From: Bacterioplanoides sp965200585
GTDB lineage: Bacteria; Pseudomonadota; Gammaproteobacteria; Pseudomonadales; Oceanobacteraceae
Strand: one strand, 5' to 3'
NCBI RefSeq assembly: GCF_965200585.1
Contig: NZ_OZ241361.1
DNA length: 64,000 bases
A program made the translations under genes and the position numbers. The notes under the pieces are model-generated. The model did no database searches and was not told the DNA's origin. It worked only from the letters and a program-made list of their open reading frames with translations. Positions 17,316-25,035 of the stretch are shown here, piece after piece. Positions within the stretch are counted from its first letter, which is position 1, and the number at the start of each line of letters is the position of its first letter.

Positions 17316-17852
17316 ATGTTTCGCAAAATAAAAATAGCAACAGTAAGTGCTTTAGCACTTTGTTCATTGAACTCGATCGCCGATCAGGTAGTTATCGATG
17401 ACCTGATTGTTGAGGGAAGCCAGTGTGTTGGTGACGCCTGTACTGACACTGAAGATTTTGGTTTTGATACATTACGTCTGAAAGCAGACGACCCGCGGAT
17501 TTCTTTTATTGATACCAGTAATACGGCTGCTTTCCCGACCAATGATTGGCTGATGGGTATCACCAGTGAGTCATTATTAGATGCACCTTATTTCTACCTG
17601 ATTGACCAAACCAGTCAGCAATCTGTATTAAAAATCTCAGCAGGGGATAACAGCAGTGTTGCTTTGGGGGCCGGTTCTGAGCTGGTTGATGGTGCAATAT
17701 CTGTTGGCGCTGAAGGTGCGGAACGCCGTATTACTCATGTCGCTGAAGGAACAGCTGATTCTGATGCGGTAACCAAGGAGCAAATGGATGCTGCGGTAAA
17801 CGCCATCAACGCCCGAATTGATACGATTCTTACCCGCCTCAATGAACTTTGA
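17316..17852 (+). CDS. exported protein with YadA-stalk-like segment
   Basis: A 178-residue protein with a signal peptide (MFRKIKIATVSALALCSLNS). The N-terminal module has the pattern GSQCVGDAC...DTLRLKADDPRISFIDTS, shared with the next gene. The C-terminal half (SVALGAGSELVDGAISVGAE, then RRITHVAEGTADSDAVTKEQ) resembles Hep/Hag and YadA-stalk repeats of trimeric adhesins and ends in a short coiled coil. No outer-membrane beta-barrel anchor is present, so it is not a complete autotransporter. Function is unknown; a surface or extracellular fibre component is a guess. Confidence 0.65.
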   Translation: MFRKIKIATVSALALCSLNSIADQVVIDDLIVEGSQCVGDACTDTEDFGFDTLRLKADDPRISFIDTSNTAAFPTNDWLMGITSESLLDAPYFYLIDQTSQQSVLKISAGDNSSVALGAGSELVDGAISVGAEGAERRITHVAEGTADSDAVTKEQMDAAVNAINARIDTILTRLNEL

Positions 17853-17863
17853 GGAGGAAGAAC

Positions 17864-18985
17864 ATGATAATTACAAAAATACCGGCTGCCGGTTTAGTGG
17901 CACTGTTAACCTTGAATGTGACACTGGCCAGGTCTGCTCAGCTAATACAAGAAAATCAAACCGTGATTGGCAGTGCTTGTATTGGACTGGATTGTTTTAA
18001 TGGTGAAGACTTCTCCAGAAATAACGGAGATCAGGCGCTCAGTAATGATGTCTTACGCTTAAAAGAGAACAATCTGAGAATTAATTTTGATGATGCATCA
18101 GCTGCTGAAAAATTAGGCAAACGCTGGGAAATGACCTTCAATTCAACGGCCAATGGTGGTGGGTCTTATTTTCTTTTACAGGCGTTAAACAACGAGAAGT
18201 CAGAAATCCGTGTTTCTGATGGATACCAGCGTCAACCCATCTGCGATGGCTACGGATCAATCTTTGATGGTGGTTATATAGAAAATGAATTTATCCCGGC
18301 CGGTGAGCCAATTTTAGTACCTGCTTCGACAACTGTCCCTCAGCAAGGCTATCTGGTGGAATGTGAAACCAGTGATGTTTTGAGTGACGGTACAGTGCCA
18401 GCACCGATTTGTGATGTGGTCCAGAATAATGACACAGTGCAGTTTAACGGGGTTATTCCAAACGGCGAACCTATCATTGAAGTGGCTTCTGTGACCCAGG
18501 GCTTTTGGACGATGTATACCTGTACTGAGTCGGAAGAGCTGGACTATCAACGTCAGAACTTATTCCAGATTAATGCCGGTGCTAATGGCGATATTGTTTT
18601 AGGCGAAGGTGGCCCTTCATCGGATGAACGCATCGTTTCTTTGGGCCGCGATGGCATGGTTCGTCAGCTGAAAAATATCGCTTCGGCTTTTTCTGCGTCG
18701 GATATTGTTACCGTAGGTGACCTGAAACAGGCATTGGAGAATACGGATCAACAGCTGGATGTCATTGATTTGTTTCTGGCCAGTTATCCGGTATTCAAAG
18801 ACTTCTTAGCAGGAACAAGCGATCAGGCGCCAACTCCTGAGCCAGAACCGGCTCCCGGTGCAGAAGATGGTGCTGATACTCAATCATCCGGATCAGATGG
18901 AGAGCCCATGATTGGTTCTTTAAACTGGGGTTTCATGATTTTGCTATCAGGACTCCTAGTTATCAGACGCAGATTTAACGGCTGA
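17864..18985 (+). CDS. exported protein, paralogue of upstream gene, with C-terminal membrane/sorting tail
   Basis: A 373-residue protein with a signal peptide (residues about 1-26), and the same head pattern as its neighbour (GSACIGLDC...LRLKENNLRINFDD). Its YadA-like segment is IVSLGRDGMVRQLKNIASAF followed by SDIVTVGDLKQ. A Pro/Glu/Ser linker then leads to a C-terminal hydrophobic helix followed by RRR, resembling GlyGly-CTERM-type sorting tails. The ATG at 17864 has a strong Shine-Dalgarno (GAGGAGGAAG) 11 bp after the upstream stop, so both genes form an operon. Several Cys residues suggest disulfides. Function is unknown. Confidence 0.65.
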   Translation: MIITKIPAAGLVALLTLNVTLARSAQLIQENQTVIGSACIGLDCFNGEDFSRNNGDQALSNDVLRLKENNLRINFDDASAAEKLGKRWEMTFNSTANGGGSYFLLQALNNEKSEIRVSDGYQRQPICDGYGSIFDGGYIENEFIPAGEPILVPASTTVPQQGYLVECETSDVLSDGTVPAPICDVVQNNDTVQFNGVIPNGEPIIEVASVTQGFWTMYTCTESEELDYQRQNLFQINAGANGDIVLGEGGPSSDERIVSLGRDGMVRQLKNIASAFSASDIVTVGDLKQALENTDQQLDVIDLFLASYPVFKDFLAGTSDQAPTPEPEPAPGAEDGADTQSSGSDGEPMIGSLNWGFMILLSGLLVIRRRFNG

Positions 18986-18993
18986 TAACAAAT

Positions 18994-19024
18994 GAAGCGG
19001 TATCAGATTGATATCGCTTCTTTA
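18994..19024 (+). terminator. probable terminator of the YadA-like pair
   Basis: GAAGCGGTATCA (18994-19005) and TGATATCGCTTC (19009-19020) form a 12-bp stem with one G-U pair and a 3-nt loop, followed by TTTAT. Confidence 0.6.
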
Positions 19025-19110
19025 TACCGGGAGCTTTAATTCCCTCTAAAGCCAGCAAAACTTCGGCCGATTGCTATCTTTAATAGCAACATTCACGAGC
19101 GGAGTTTGAC

Positions 19111-20058
19111 GTGCGAAAGATTACCCTGGCAACGTGCCTGGCTTTATCCATCAACCTGACGGGCTGTATTGCCGAAGACGATGACGACGAAATCGTTAAT
19201 GATCAGGGCGAAACCATTACCGATCAAACGGCTTCACTAAGCGGTTTCTGGAACGGGCAGTTCAATCAAACAACGGACCTGCGGGTCCTGATCTACAACG
19301 GCAATGTCTATGGCCTTGATGCAGACAATGGTTATTACGGTGATATTGTTCTCAATGCCGGTAACCGTACCGTGATTGCCGATCTGACGGCATATGCCCT
19401 CAATACCGATTCCGATTCAACCGCCAAACAATTTATTGCCGATGGTAACGAGGCGGATTATGAGCTGGATACTCAGCTTTCAAGCCTGCAAGCGACGGAT
19501 GACTCGTTGTTCGGTGGTTACAGTGTCGATGGCACATCAACCGGCAATATCCTGTTAACCCGTGATGGCACCTGGGAAAACAACAGCCCGTTATCGGCGC
19601 TGATTAAAACCGGTAAATGGACCGCAACCAATTACGAGCTGGTGACTACCCGAGCCGGAGAGCGAGTGATTTTCACCGGTGTATCCACCGATTCCGCCAA
19701 TGCCGGTTGTATCTTTCGTGGTGAGTTAACCACCATCGACACCAACTTCAATTTATATCGCGCGACCCTGAGCGAACGTGAAGATTGCCCGGCATTTAAT
19801 GAATCAGAAGTGCCCGGATTTGCTGGCTTTAACAGCGATGGTGATCTGGAGTTTTATTTCCGTGCCAGCAACTCGTTGTTGTTTATGACCTTCACACCAC
19901 CGGCGGATGCCAGCGGTGGTGGCGACTCTGGTGGTGACGCGGGCAACGGCGACGCCGGAGGTGATGCGGGTAACGGAGACGCCGGTGGTGATGCGGGCAA
20001 CGGAGACGCTGGTGGTGATGCAGGTAACGGCGATGCCGGGAATGCTCCCGCAGGATAA
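19111..20058 (+). CDS. lipoprotein with C-terminal Gly-Asp-Ala repeat
   Basis: A 315-residue protein. The signal peptide ends in the lipobox LTGC followed by an acidic Asp/Glu cluster, which predicts outer-membrane retention. The body (about residues 45-265) is beta-rich (SGFWNGQFNQTTDLRVL...) with no recognised domain. The C-terminal 40 residues are a low-complexity GDAGGDAGN repeat. The GTG start at 19111 has GGAG about 8 nt upstream. It appears monocistronic, with its own terminator at 20101. Function is unknown. Confidence 0.7.
   Translation: MRKITLATCLALSINLTGCIAEDDDDEIVNDQGETITDQTASLSGFWNGQFNQTTDLRVLIYNGNVYGLDADNGYYGDIVLNAGNRTVIADLTAYALNTDSDSTAKQFIADGNEADYELDTQLSSLQATDDSLFGGYSVDGTSTGNILLTRDGTWENNSPLSALIKTGKWTATNYELVTTRAGERVIFTGVSTDSANAGCIFRGELTTIDTNFNLYRATLSEREDCPAFNESEVPGFAGFNSDGDLEFYFRASNSLLFMTFTPPADASGGGDSGGDAGNGDAGGDAGNGDAGGDAGNGDAGGDAGNGDAGNAPAG
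19931..20040 (+). repeat. 27-bp tandem repeat in lipoprotein gene
   Basis: About four copies of a 27-bp unit encoding Gly-Asp-Ala-Gly-Gly-Asp-Ala-Gly-Asn, in frame at the 3' end of the gene. Copies differ mostly at third codon positions. Such units can change copy number by slippage without shifting frame. Confidence 0.85.
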
Positions 20059-20100
20059 TGCGAATCCCTGAAACTGTTGAAAACCCTGTGATATAGCTGC

Positions 20101-20130
20101 AAAAAACCCGGGCAAAGCCTGGGTTTTTTT
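20101..20130 (+). terminator. intrinsic terminator after the repeat lipoprotein gene
   Basis: ACCCGGGC-AAA-GCCTGGGT stem (one G-U pair) with an A-run before it and seven T residues after it. Confidence 0.85.
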
Positions 20131-20294
20131 ATGGATAAAACCCAGACATAGGCTGTGAATAATAACTTATCTACAATTATGTACAGCTTTATAAACATCC
20201 TAAGTATTTGTTTTTATTATAAATATTAAAAATAAGAACACTCTGTTAGGAAATAAAATCACAATGAAAAACGTATTGTGGATAAAGTGGATAA
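20130..20294. other. DnaA-box cluster upstream of mnmG (second origin-like region)
   Basis: The 370-bp gap 20059-20428 carries two boxes that fit TTATNCACA perfectly (TGTGAATAA 20154-20162; TGTGGATAA 20277-20285). It also carries four one-mismatch boxes (20130-20138, 20167-20175, 20177-20185, 20286-20294). They flank a strongly AT-rich block at about 20186-20270. In E. coli and Vibrio, oriC lies immediately upstream of mnmG (gidA). Box density here equals that of the dnaA-rpmH interval. Whether it is active is unknown. Confidence 0.55.
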
Positions 20295-20343
20295 CTTGGC
20301 TGGTTAAAAAATGCTCAGCACTCTGCCCTATTGGGGTGAGTCC

Positions 20344-20352
20344 TGATATAAT
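20344..20352 (+). promoter_or_regulatory. extended -10 promoter of mnmG
   Basis: TGATATAAT (extended -10 TGN plus a perfect TATAAT) about 77 bp before the mnmG start, with no convincing -35 at 17 bp, as expected for an extended -10 promoter. Confidence 0.5.
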
Positions 20353-20428
20353 GCGCGCCCTTTTCGCTTAGCTGGGTTTATGCAGCAGCAGTAAAGCTGA
20401 GCGCAAACAACAAGATTTGAGGTGAGTT

Positions 20429-22327
20429 GTGGATTATCCGGTTCGGTATGATGTGATTGTGGTTGGTGGTGGACACGCGGGTACCGAGGCGGCTCTGGCG
20501 GCAGCGCGTACCGGCTGTAAAACCTTACTGTTAACCCACAACACCGACACCGTTGGCGTGATGTCCTGCAATCCGGCCATTGGTGGTATTGGTAAAAGCC
20601 ATCTGGTGAAAGAAATCGACGCCTTAGGTGGCGCCATGGCACGGGCAACGGATCAGGCCGGTATTCAGTTCCGTACACTGAACAGCCGCAAAGGCCCGGC
20701 GGTTCGTGCCACTCGCGCTCAGGCTGATCGTGCCTTGTACCGCACTGCCATTCGTAACATCGTTGAGAATCAGGATAACCTGGATATCTTCCAGGCTTCT
20801 TGTGACGACCTCATTGTTCAGGGTGATGGTGTGGGTTCGACCGCTTGTGGTGTGGTGACCAATACCAATATGCGTATTCACGCCACCACCGTGGTGCTGA
20901 CGGCCGGTACCTTCCTGGGTGGATTGATCCATATTGGTATGGAAAACCACAAAGGTGGTCGTGCTGGTGATCCACCGTCGATTGCACTGGCCCAGCGTTT
21001 ACGCGAAATGCCGTTTAACGTTGGTCGTTTAAAAACCGGTACTCCGGCGCGGATTGATCGTCGCAGTGTCGATTTCTCCGTAATGCAGGAACAACCGGGT
21101 GATACACCGCTGCCGGTGATGTCCTTTATGGGTTCGGTGGATGAGCACCCGGAACAGGTCAGCTGTTACATCACCCACACCAACGAGCAGACCCACGACA
21201 TTATCCGTAACAACCTTGATCGCTCGCCTATGTATGCTGGGGTGATTGAAGGCGTTGGCCCGCGTTATTGCCCGTCGATTGAAGATAAGGTGATGCGTTT
21301 TGCGGATAAAGACAGCCACCAGATCTTTGTTGAACCGGAAGGCCTGAACAGCAACGAGTTATATCCGAACGGTATTTCCACCTCGCTGCCGTTTGATGTG
21401 CAGCTGGATTTAATCCACAGCATGAAAGGCTTTGAGAACGCCCATATAACCCGCCCGGGCTACGCGATCGAATACGATTATTTTAATCCGCAGGATCTGA
21501 AACACAGTTTGGAAACCAAGTTTGTGAACAACCTGTTCTTTGCGGGTCAAATCAACGGCACAACCGGTTATGAAGAAGCCGGTGCTCAGGGATTATTGGC
21601 CGGCACCAATGCCGCCTTACGGGCGCTGGAAAAAGACGCCTGGATTCCACGCCGTGACCAGTCTTACATTGGTGTACTGGTCGACGACCTGATCACCATG
21701 GGTACCAAAGAACCATACCGTATGTTCACCAGCCGTGCGGAATACCGTTTAGTACTGCGTGAAGACAACGCTGATTTACGTCTGACCGAAGTCGGCCGTA
21801 ATTTAGGCCTGGTCGACGATGAGCGTTGGGCGGCCTTCTCTGCCAAAAAAGAAGGCATCGAACGTGAAGCCGAACGTCTGAAAACCACCTGGGTACAGGC
21901 CGGTACTGACGAAGCGAAAAAACTGGAAGAAATGGGTGAAGCGGCTATTGCCCGTGAATATAACCTGCACGATCTGCTGAAGCGCCCGGGCCTGAATTAT
22001 TCACAGGTCGCTAATTTAAAAGGTGAAGCGGTAGAAGATGCTCAGGTAGCCGAGCAGGTGGAAATCCAGGCCAAATACGACGGTTATATCGCCCGTCAAC
22101 TGGAAGAAATCGAACAACTGCGTCGCTACGAAAATACTAAACTGCCAACCGATCTTGAATACGATGCCATTGGTGGTTTATCCAACGAAGTGAAACAAAA
22201 GCTGCAAACCGTACAGCCAGAAACACTGGGTGTGGCGTCGCGCATTTCCGGAGTGACTCCGGCGGCGATCAGCCAGATTCTGATTCATCTGAAGAAGCGC
22301 AAATTGGCGAGTCAGATGACGACCTGA
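20429..22327 (+). CDS. mnmG: tRNA uridine-5-carboxymethylaminomethyl modification enzyme MnmG (GidA)
   Basis: FAD-dependent partner of MnmE in wobble-uridine modification of tRNA. It has 632 residues, the usual length. The N-terminal FAD-binding motif is VVGGGHAGTEAALAAARTG, followed by CNPAIGGIGKSHLVKEIDAL and the conserved GRAGDPPS. The C-terminal MnmE-binding helical domain ends the protein. The start is GTG at 20429, with GAGG about 7 nt upstream. The terminator is at 22357-22391. Confidence 0.97.
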   Translation: MDYPVRYDVIVVGGGHAGTEAALAAARTGCKTLLLTHNTDTVGVMSCNPAIGGIGKSHLVKEIDALGGAMARATDQAGIQFRTLNSRKGPAVRATRAQADRALYRTAIRNIVENQDNLDIFQASCDDLIVQGDGVGSTACGVVTNTNMRIHATTVVLTAGTFLGGLIHIGMENHKGGRAGDPPSIALAQRLREMPFNVGRLKTGTPARIDRRSVDFSVMQEQPGDTPLPVMSFMGSVDEHPEQVSCYITHTNEQTHDIIRNNLDRSPMYAGVIEGVGPRYCPSIEDKVMRFADKDSHQIFVEPEGLNSNELYPNGISTSLPFDVQLDLIHSMKGFENAHITRPGYAIEYDYFNPQDLKHSLETKFVNNLFFAGQINGTTGYEEAGAQGLLAGTNAALRALEKDAWIPRRDQSYIGVLVDDLITMGTKEPYRMFTSRAEYRLVLREDNADLRLTEVGRNLGLVDDERWAAFSAKKEGIEREAERLKTTWVQAGTDEAKKLEEMGEAAIAREYNLHDLLKRPGLNYSQVANLKGEAVEDAQVAEQVEIQAKYDGYIARQLEEIEQLRRYENTKLPTDLEYDAIGGLSNEVKQKLQTVQPETLGVASRISGVTPAAISQILIHLKKRKLASQMTT

Positions 22328-22356
22328 TATCTGGCATATCCGCCCTGCTTTGAATC

Positions 22357-22391
22357 ACCCGGTTTTGATACGTATCAAAACCGGGTTTTTT
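22357..22391 (+). terminator. intrinsic terminator of mnmG
   Basis: Perfect 15-bp arms ACCCGGTTTTGATAC (22357-22371) and GTATCAAAACCGGGT (22372-22386), followed by further T residues to 22391. Confidence 0.9.
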
Positions 22392-22434
22392 ATGTCCGCC
22401 ATACTGACAGCAACAGTCGTATGACGGGAGAGAA

Positions 22435-22653
22435 ATGATGAGTGGCGAATTACATCTGGTTAAAGAACTATTAGCCGAACTGGACGATAGCAAAGACAAG
22501 CAGCTAAACGCCCAATATGCCGAAGATCTGTTATTTACTGAGTTGCTGACCCGTTTGGGCCAGCGTCGTAACGCCACGGATATTCTGCAGCAGGCACAAT
22601 ACCATCTGACCAATCTGGATCAGGATGAATTTGTTGTGACCAGGGGTTGTTAA
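22435..22653 (+). CDS. small hypothetical protein
   Basis: A 72-residue, mostly helical, acidic soluble protein with a Cys at its very C-terminus. There is no signal peptide, membrane segment or recognised domain. GGAGAG lies 6 nt before ATG 22435; the next codon is also ATG (22438) and is an equally possible start. It stands alone between the mnmG terminator and a lipoprotein gene. Confidence 0.6.
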   Translation: MMSGELHLVKELLAELDDSKDKQLNAQYAEDLLFTELLTRLGQRRNATDILQQAQYHLTNLDQDEFVVTRGC

Positions 22654-22824
22654 GCTCATAACCATAGCGATATCACGCGATGGTAATCAAACTGGCAATT
22701 CACCATCAATGACATTACAAGTTGAATGAACGATTAATCTTTTTATTGGATAAGATTGTTTCATTTGGCATACTGCAGCTCGCCACGAATGGCTAATGAT
22801 AATTTACTAAAAGGATCATAAAGG

Positions 22825-23187
22825 ATGTCTTTGAAGAAAGTAGTAGCAGTAATGGGTGCTGCAACCCTGATGACTGGTTGTGCCTCGATTTTGACTGAGG
22901 ACACTAAAGCAGTAAACGTTTCCACTTCTAACGGGAAAGAGATTCAGGTTACTGTGGATGGCACTGAGCATACAGTACCAGGCATTGTACAATTTAAGAA
23001 AGATGGCACCGATAAAATTGTCAGCACTTCAACTGAAGGCTGTGCTAAGCAAACAGCGGCCAACAAAAAAATTGAAGGTGCTTTCTGGGTTAATATCCTG
23101 AGCGGTGGTTTATTCGGTTCTACGACTGACTCCGCGACCGATAAGATGTGGACCTACGACGATAACATCATAGTTTCTTGTCAGTAA
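22825..23187 (+). CDS. small outer-membrane lipoprotein
   Basis: A 120-residue protein with signal peptide MSLKKVVAVMGAATLMTGCA (lipobox MTGC). The body has the pattern of small CASI-type lipoproteins with a carboxypeptidase-regulatory-like beta fold (VNVSTSNGKEIQVTVDG...VPGIVQF) and a Gly-rich hydrophobic stretch (NILSGGLFGS) typical of that group. Two Cys near residues 73 and 119 could pair. Function is unknown. The Shine-Dalgarno is AAAGG just before the ATG at 22825. The stop lies 7 bp before the next start. Confidence 0.7.
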   Translation: MSLKKVVAVMGAATLMTGCASILTEDTKAVNVSTSNGKEIQVTVDGTEHTVPGIVQFKKDGTDKIVSTSTEGCAKQTAANKKIEGAFWVNILSGGLFGSTTDSATDKMWTYDDNIIVSCQ

Positions 23188-23194
23188 TATTGTT

Positions 23195-24943
23195 ATGTCG
23201 ATCCTAAAAGGAAGCTTATTAGCTTCCTTTTTTATTGCCTTTAGTGCCCAGTCATTAGCATTGCCGGATTCCGCCAGGCTGCAATGGCAGGCCTTGTTGC
23301 ATCTTAATCATGATAAGCCGCTGATATCTGATCCGCTGTTTTTATTGTCGGTGAACGATTTCTCTCTTGAGCAAGAGTGGCAGCTGACGCTTGATTTATT
23401 TCTGCAGCAACCCGACTCAATTTGCCGTTTTCCCGCTCGTTATCAGCTGATGAAGCAATACGAAGCACTCCCTCTTTTTCCGGTTTGCTCTGACTATCAG
23501 CAATTTCTAGAAAAGGCTCCTATCGATAATATTAGTATTGTTTATGCCTCCGAAAACCTGACCAACCCCAATAGCATGATGGGGCATGGCATGCTCTCAA
23601 TATCTGGCGTTCGCTCTGATGGGAAATATACTCGACATGCCGTTTCTTTTTTTACCGAACTGGATTCCTATAACCCGTTAAAGGTTATCTGGGAGACGGT
23701 TGTTGTTGGCAAAGATGGGTATTTTCTGGTTAAACCATTAAACAGCTATATCGACTTTTATAATCAGACAGAACAACGCAATGTCTGGCGTTATATTCTG
23801 GATTTAGACGAGTCACAAAAACGTCTGTTGCAGGCACATCTCTGGGAGCTAAAGCATCCGCAGCTCGACTACTTTTTTGATGAACACAATTGCGCCACTT
23901 TATCGCTGGATATTCTGCGCGTCGTCCAGCCTGATCTGCCAGCTCCGGATATTGTGTCACCATTGGATCTGGCTAAGATTGTTAACCAATCCGGACTGGT
24001 TAAACACACGGAAGTCACTCCCGCTGATAAATGGAAGATTCGTATGCTGAATGAGACGACTGGTGTTCAGGTGACAGAGGCTGCCTCCGAATTCCGCAAG
24101 AACGGGAAACTCCCGGCGGATATTCACCAGCCCGAACAACGCTTTTTATTCAAACAACTCAGTACAACCCTGTTGGACTATGATTGGCATCATTCCGAGC
24201 TGTCTCTGGCGCAGTACAAAAAACAGAAACAAGCGTTAGCAGATTACCAAACGGAAGCGTTATTTCTGGATATTGATGCTTATCGCTCTCCGTTAAAAAC
24301 CCCCGGAGACAGCCAACTTGCTGGTGGATGGCTTAATTATCGTGACGAGTCGTGGCTAACATTTCGCTGGCTGCCTGCAGCGCATACGCTGGAAGACGAT
24401 AACCGCGAATACTTCGGGGAAAATGAATTACGACTGAACGATGTTGAATTACGTTTTTCTCCAAGTAAAAAAGCGTTACAACTGCATCGCTGGCAACTTT
24501 ATTCAGCCGCTTCACTCACTCCACGGGATAGCCTGATTGGCGGTCTGTCCGGACATTTCCAACTGGGTTTTAAGCCGGTATACAACCAAGACCTGGAAGC
24601 TAATACCGGTTTCAGTATGTCGGGTGGTTTGGGGATGACCGAAGCCCTTGGTTCGGATGTACGCTTGTATGCGTTACTCAACGCGGGCGTCGAAGCTGGT
24701 CCAACACAGACGCTCAGTTACCTGCAGCCGGAACTCGGCGGTTATTTGTATGAAATATGGGATATGAAAAGTCGCTTCAGTTACAAACCACAACTCCGTT
24801 CGGATGGAAAACGACTGCATTTGTGGACGATCGACCACACTTTCAGCGGTCAGCACTCTGCTCTGGTTGCCAAAGCGGAATTGCTGAACCTGGATTCTGC
24901 CTGGCAACGAAGCTGGCAGCTGGAATGGCGCTGGTATTACTGA
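23195..24943 (+). CDS. DUF4105 (Lnb-like N-terminal domain) periplasmic/outer-membrane protein
   Basis: A 582-residue protein with signal peptide (MSILKGSLLASFFIAFSAQS). Residues about 110-250 match DUF4105: SENLTNPNSMMGHGMLSISG supplies a His and YFFDEHNCATLS a His-Asn-Cys, a papain/NlpC-like catalytic pattern. The C-terminal 200 residues alternate like outer-membrane beta strands and end in Tyr-Tyr, so the protein may be anchored in the outer membrane. Substrate is unknown; related domains act on peptidoglycan or lipids. There is no good Shine-Dalgarno, and its 5' codons form a terminator-like hairpin. Confidence 0.75.
   Translation: MSILKGSLLASFFIAFSAQSLALPDSARLQWQALLHLNHDKPLISDPLFLLSVNDFSLEQEWQLTLDLFLQQPDSICRFPARYQLMKQYEALPLFPVCSDYQQFLEKAPIDNISIVYASENLTNPNSMMGHGMLSISGVRSDGKYTRHAVSFFTELDSYNPLKVIWETVVVGKDGYFLVKPLNSYIDFYNQTEQRNVWRYILDLDESQKRLLQAHLWELKHPQLDYFFDEHNCATLSLDILRVVQPDLPAPDIVSPLDLAKIVNQSGLVKHTEVTPADKWKIRMLNETTGVQVTEAASEFRKNGKLPADIHQPEQRFLFKQLSTTLLDYDWHHSELSLAQYKKQKQALADYQTEALFLDIDAYRSPLKTPGDSQLAGGWLNYRDESWLTFRWLPAAHTLEDDNREYFGENELRLNDVELRFSPSKKALQLHRWQLYSAASLTPRDSLIGGLSGHFQLGFKPVYNQDLEANTGFSMSGGLGMTEALGSDVRLYALLNAGVEAGPTQTLSYLQPELGGYLYEIWDMKSRFSYKPQLRSDGKRLHLWTIDHTFSGQHSALVAKAELLNLDSAWQRSWQLEWRWYY
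23206..23233 (+). terminator. intrinsic terminator-like hairpin inside the signal-peptide codons
   Basis: AAAAGGAAGCT (23206-23216) and AGCTTCCTTTT (23221-23231) form an 11-bp perfect stem with a TATT loop, continuing into a run of six T residues. It begins 12 nt after the ATG of the DUF4105 gene and would end transcripts coming from the upstream lipoprotein gene. Confidence 0.7.
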
Positions 24944-24946
24944 AGC

Positions 24947-24990
24947 CTGTCATCCGCTGGTCATCTTAGCGTCATCGCTCTGTCTTACTG
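24947..24990 (+). promoter_or_regulatory. probable tandem PhoB box
   Basis: Four 7-bp half-sites at exact 11-bp steps: CTGTCAT (24947), TGGTCAT (24958), GCGTCAT (24969) and CTGTCTT (24980). The PhoB consensus is CTGTCAT repeats at 11-bp spacing. The array lies 50-90 bp upstream of a 5'-nucleotidase gene, which fits phosphate-starvation control. It begins 4 bp after the stop codon of the DUF4105 gene. Confidence 0.65.
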
Positions 24991-25035
24991 CTTGCCTACT
25001 TTGATTGCCATATCAAAGAACCAATGGAGCAAGTG

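Noticed and set aside
17316..17852. Complete trimeric autotransporter adhesin
   Set aside because: Only a stalk-like segment is present; the C-terminal YadA beta-barrel anchor is missing.
19931..20040. CRISPR-like repeat array
   Set aside because: Units are directly contiguous, in frame and encode a Gly/Asp/Ala tail; there are no spacers.
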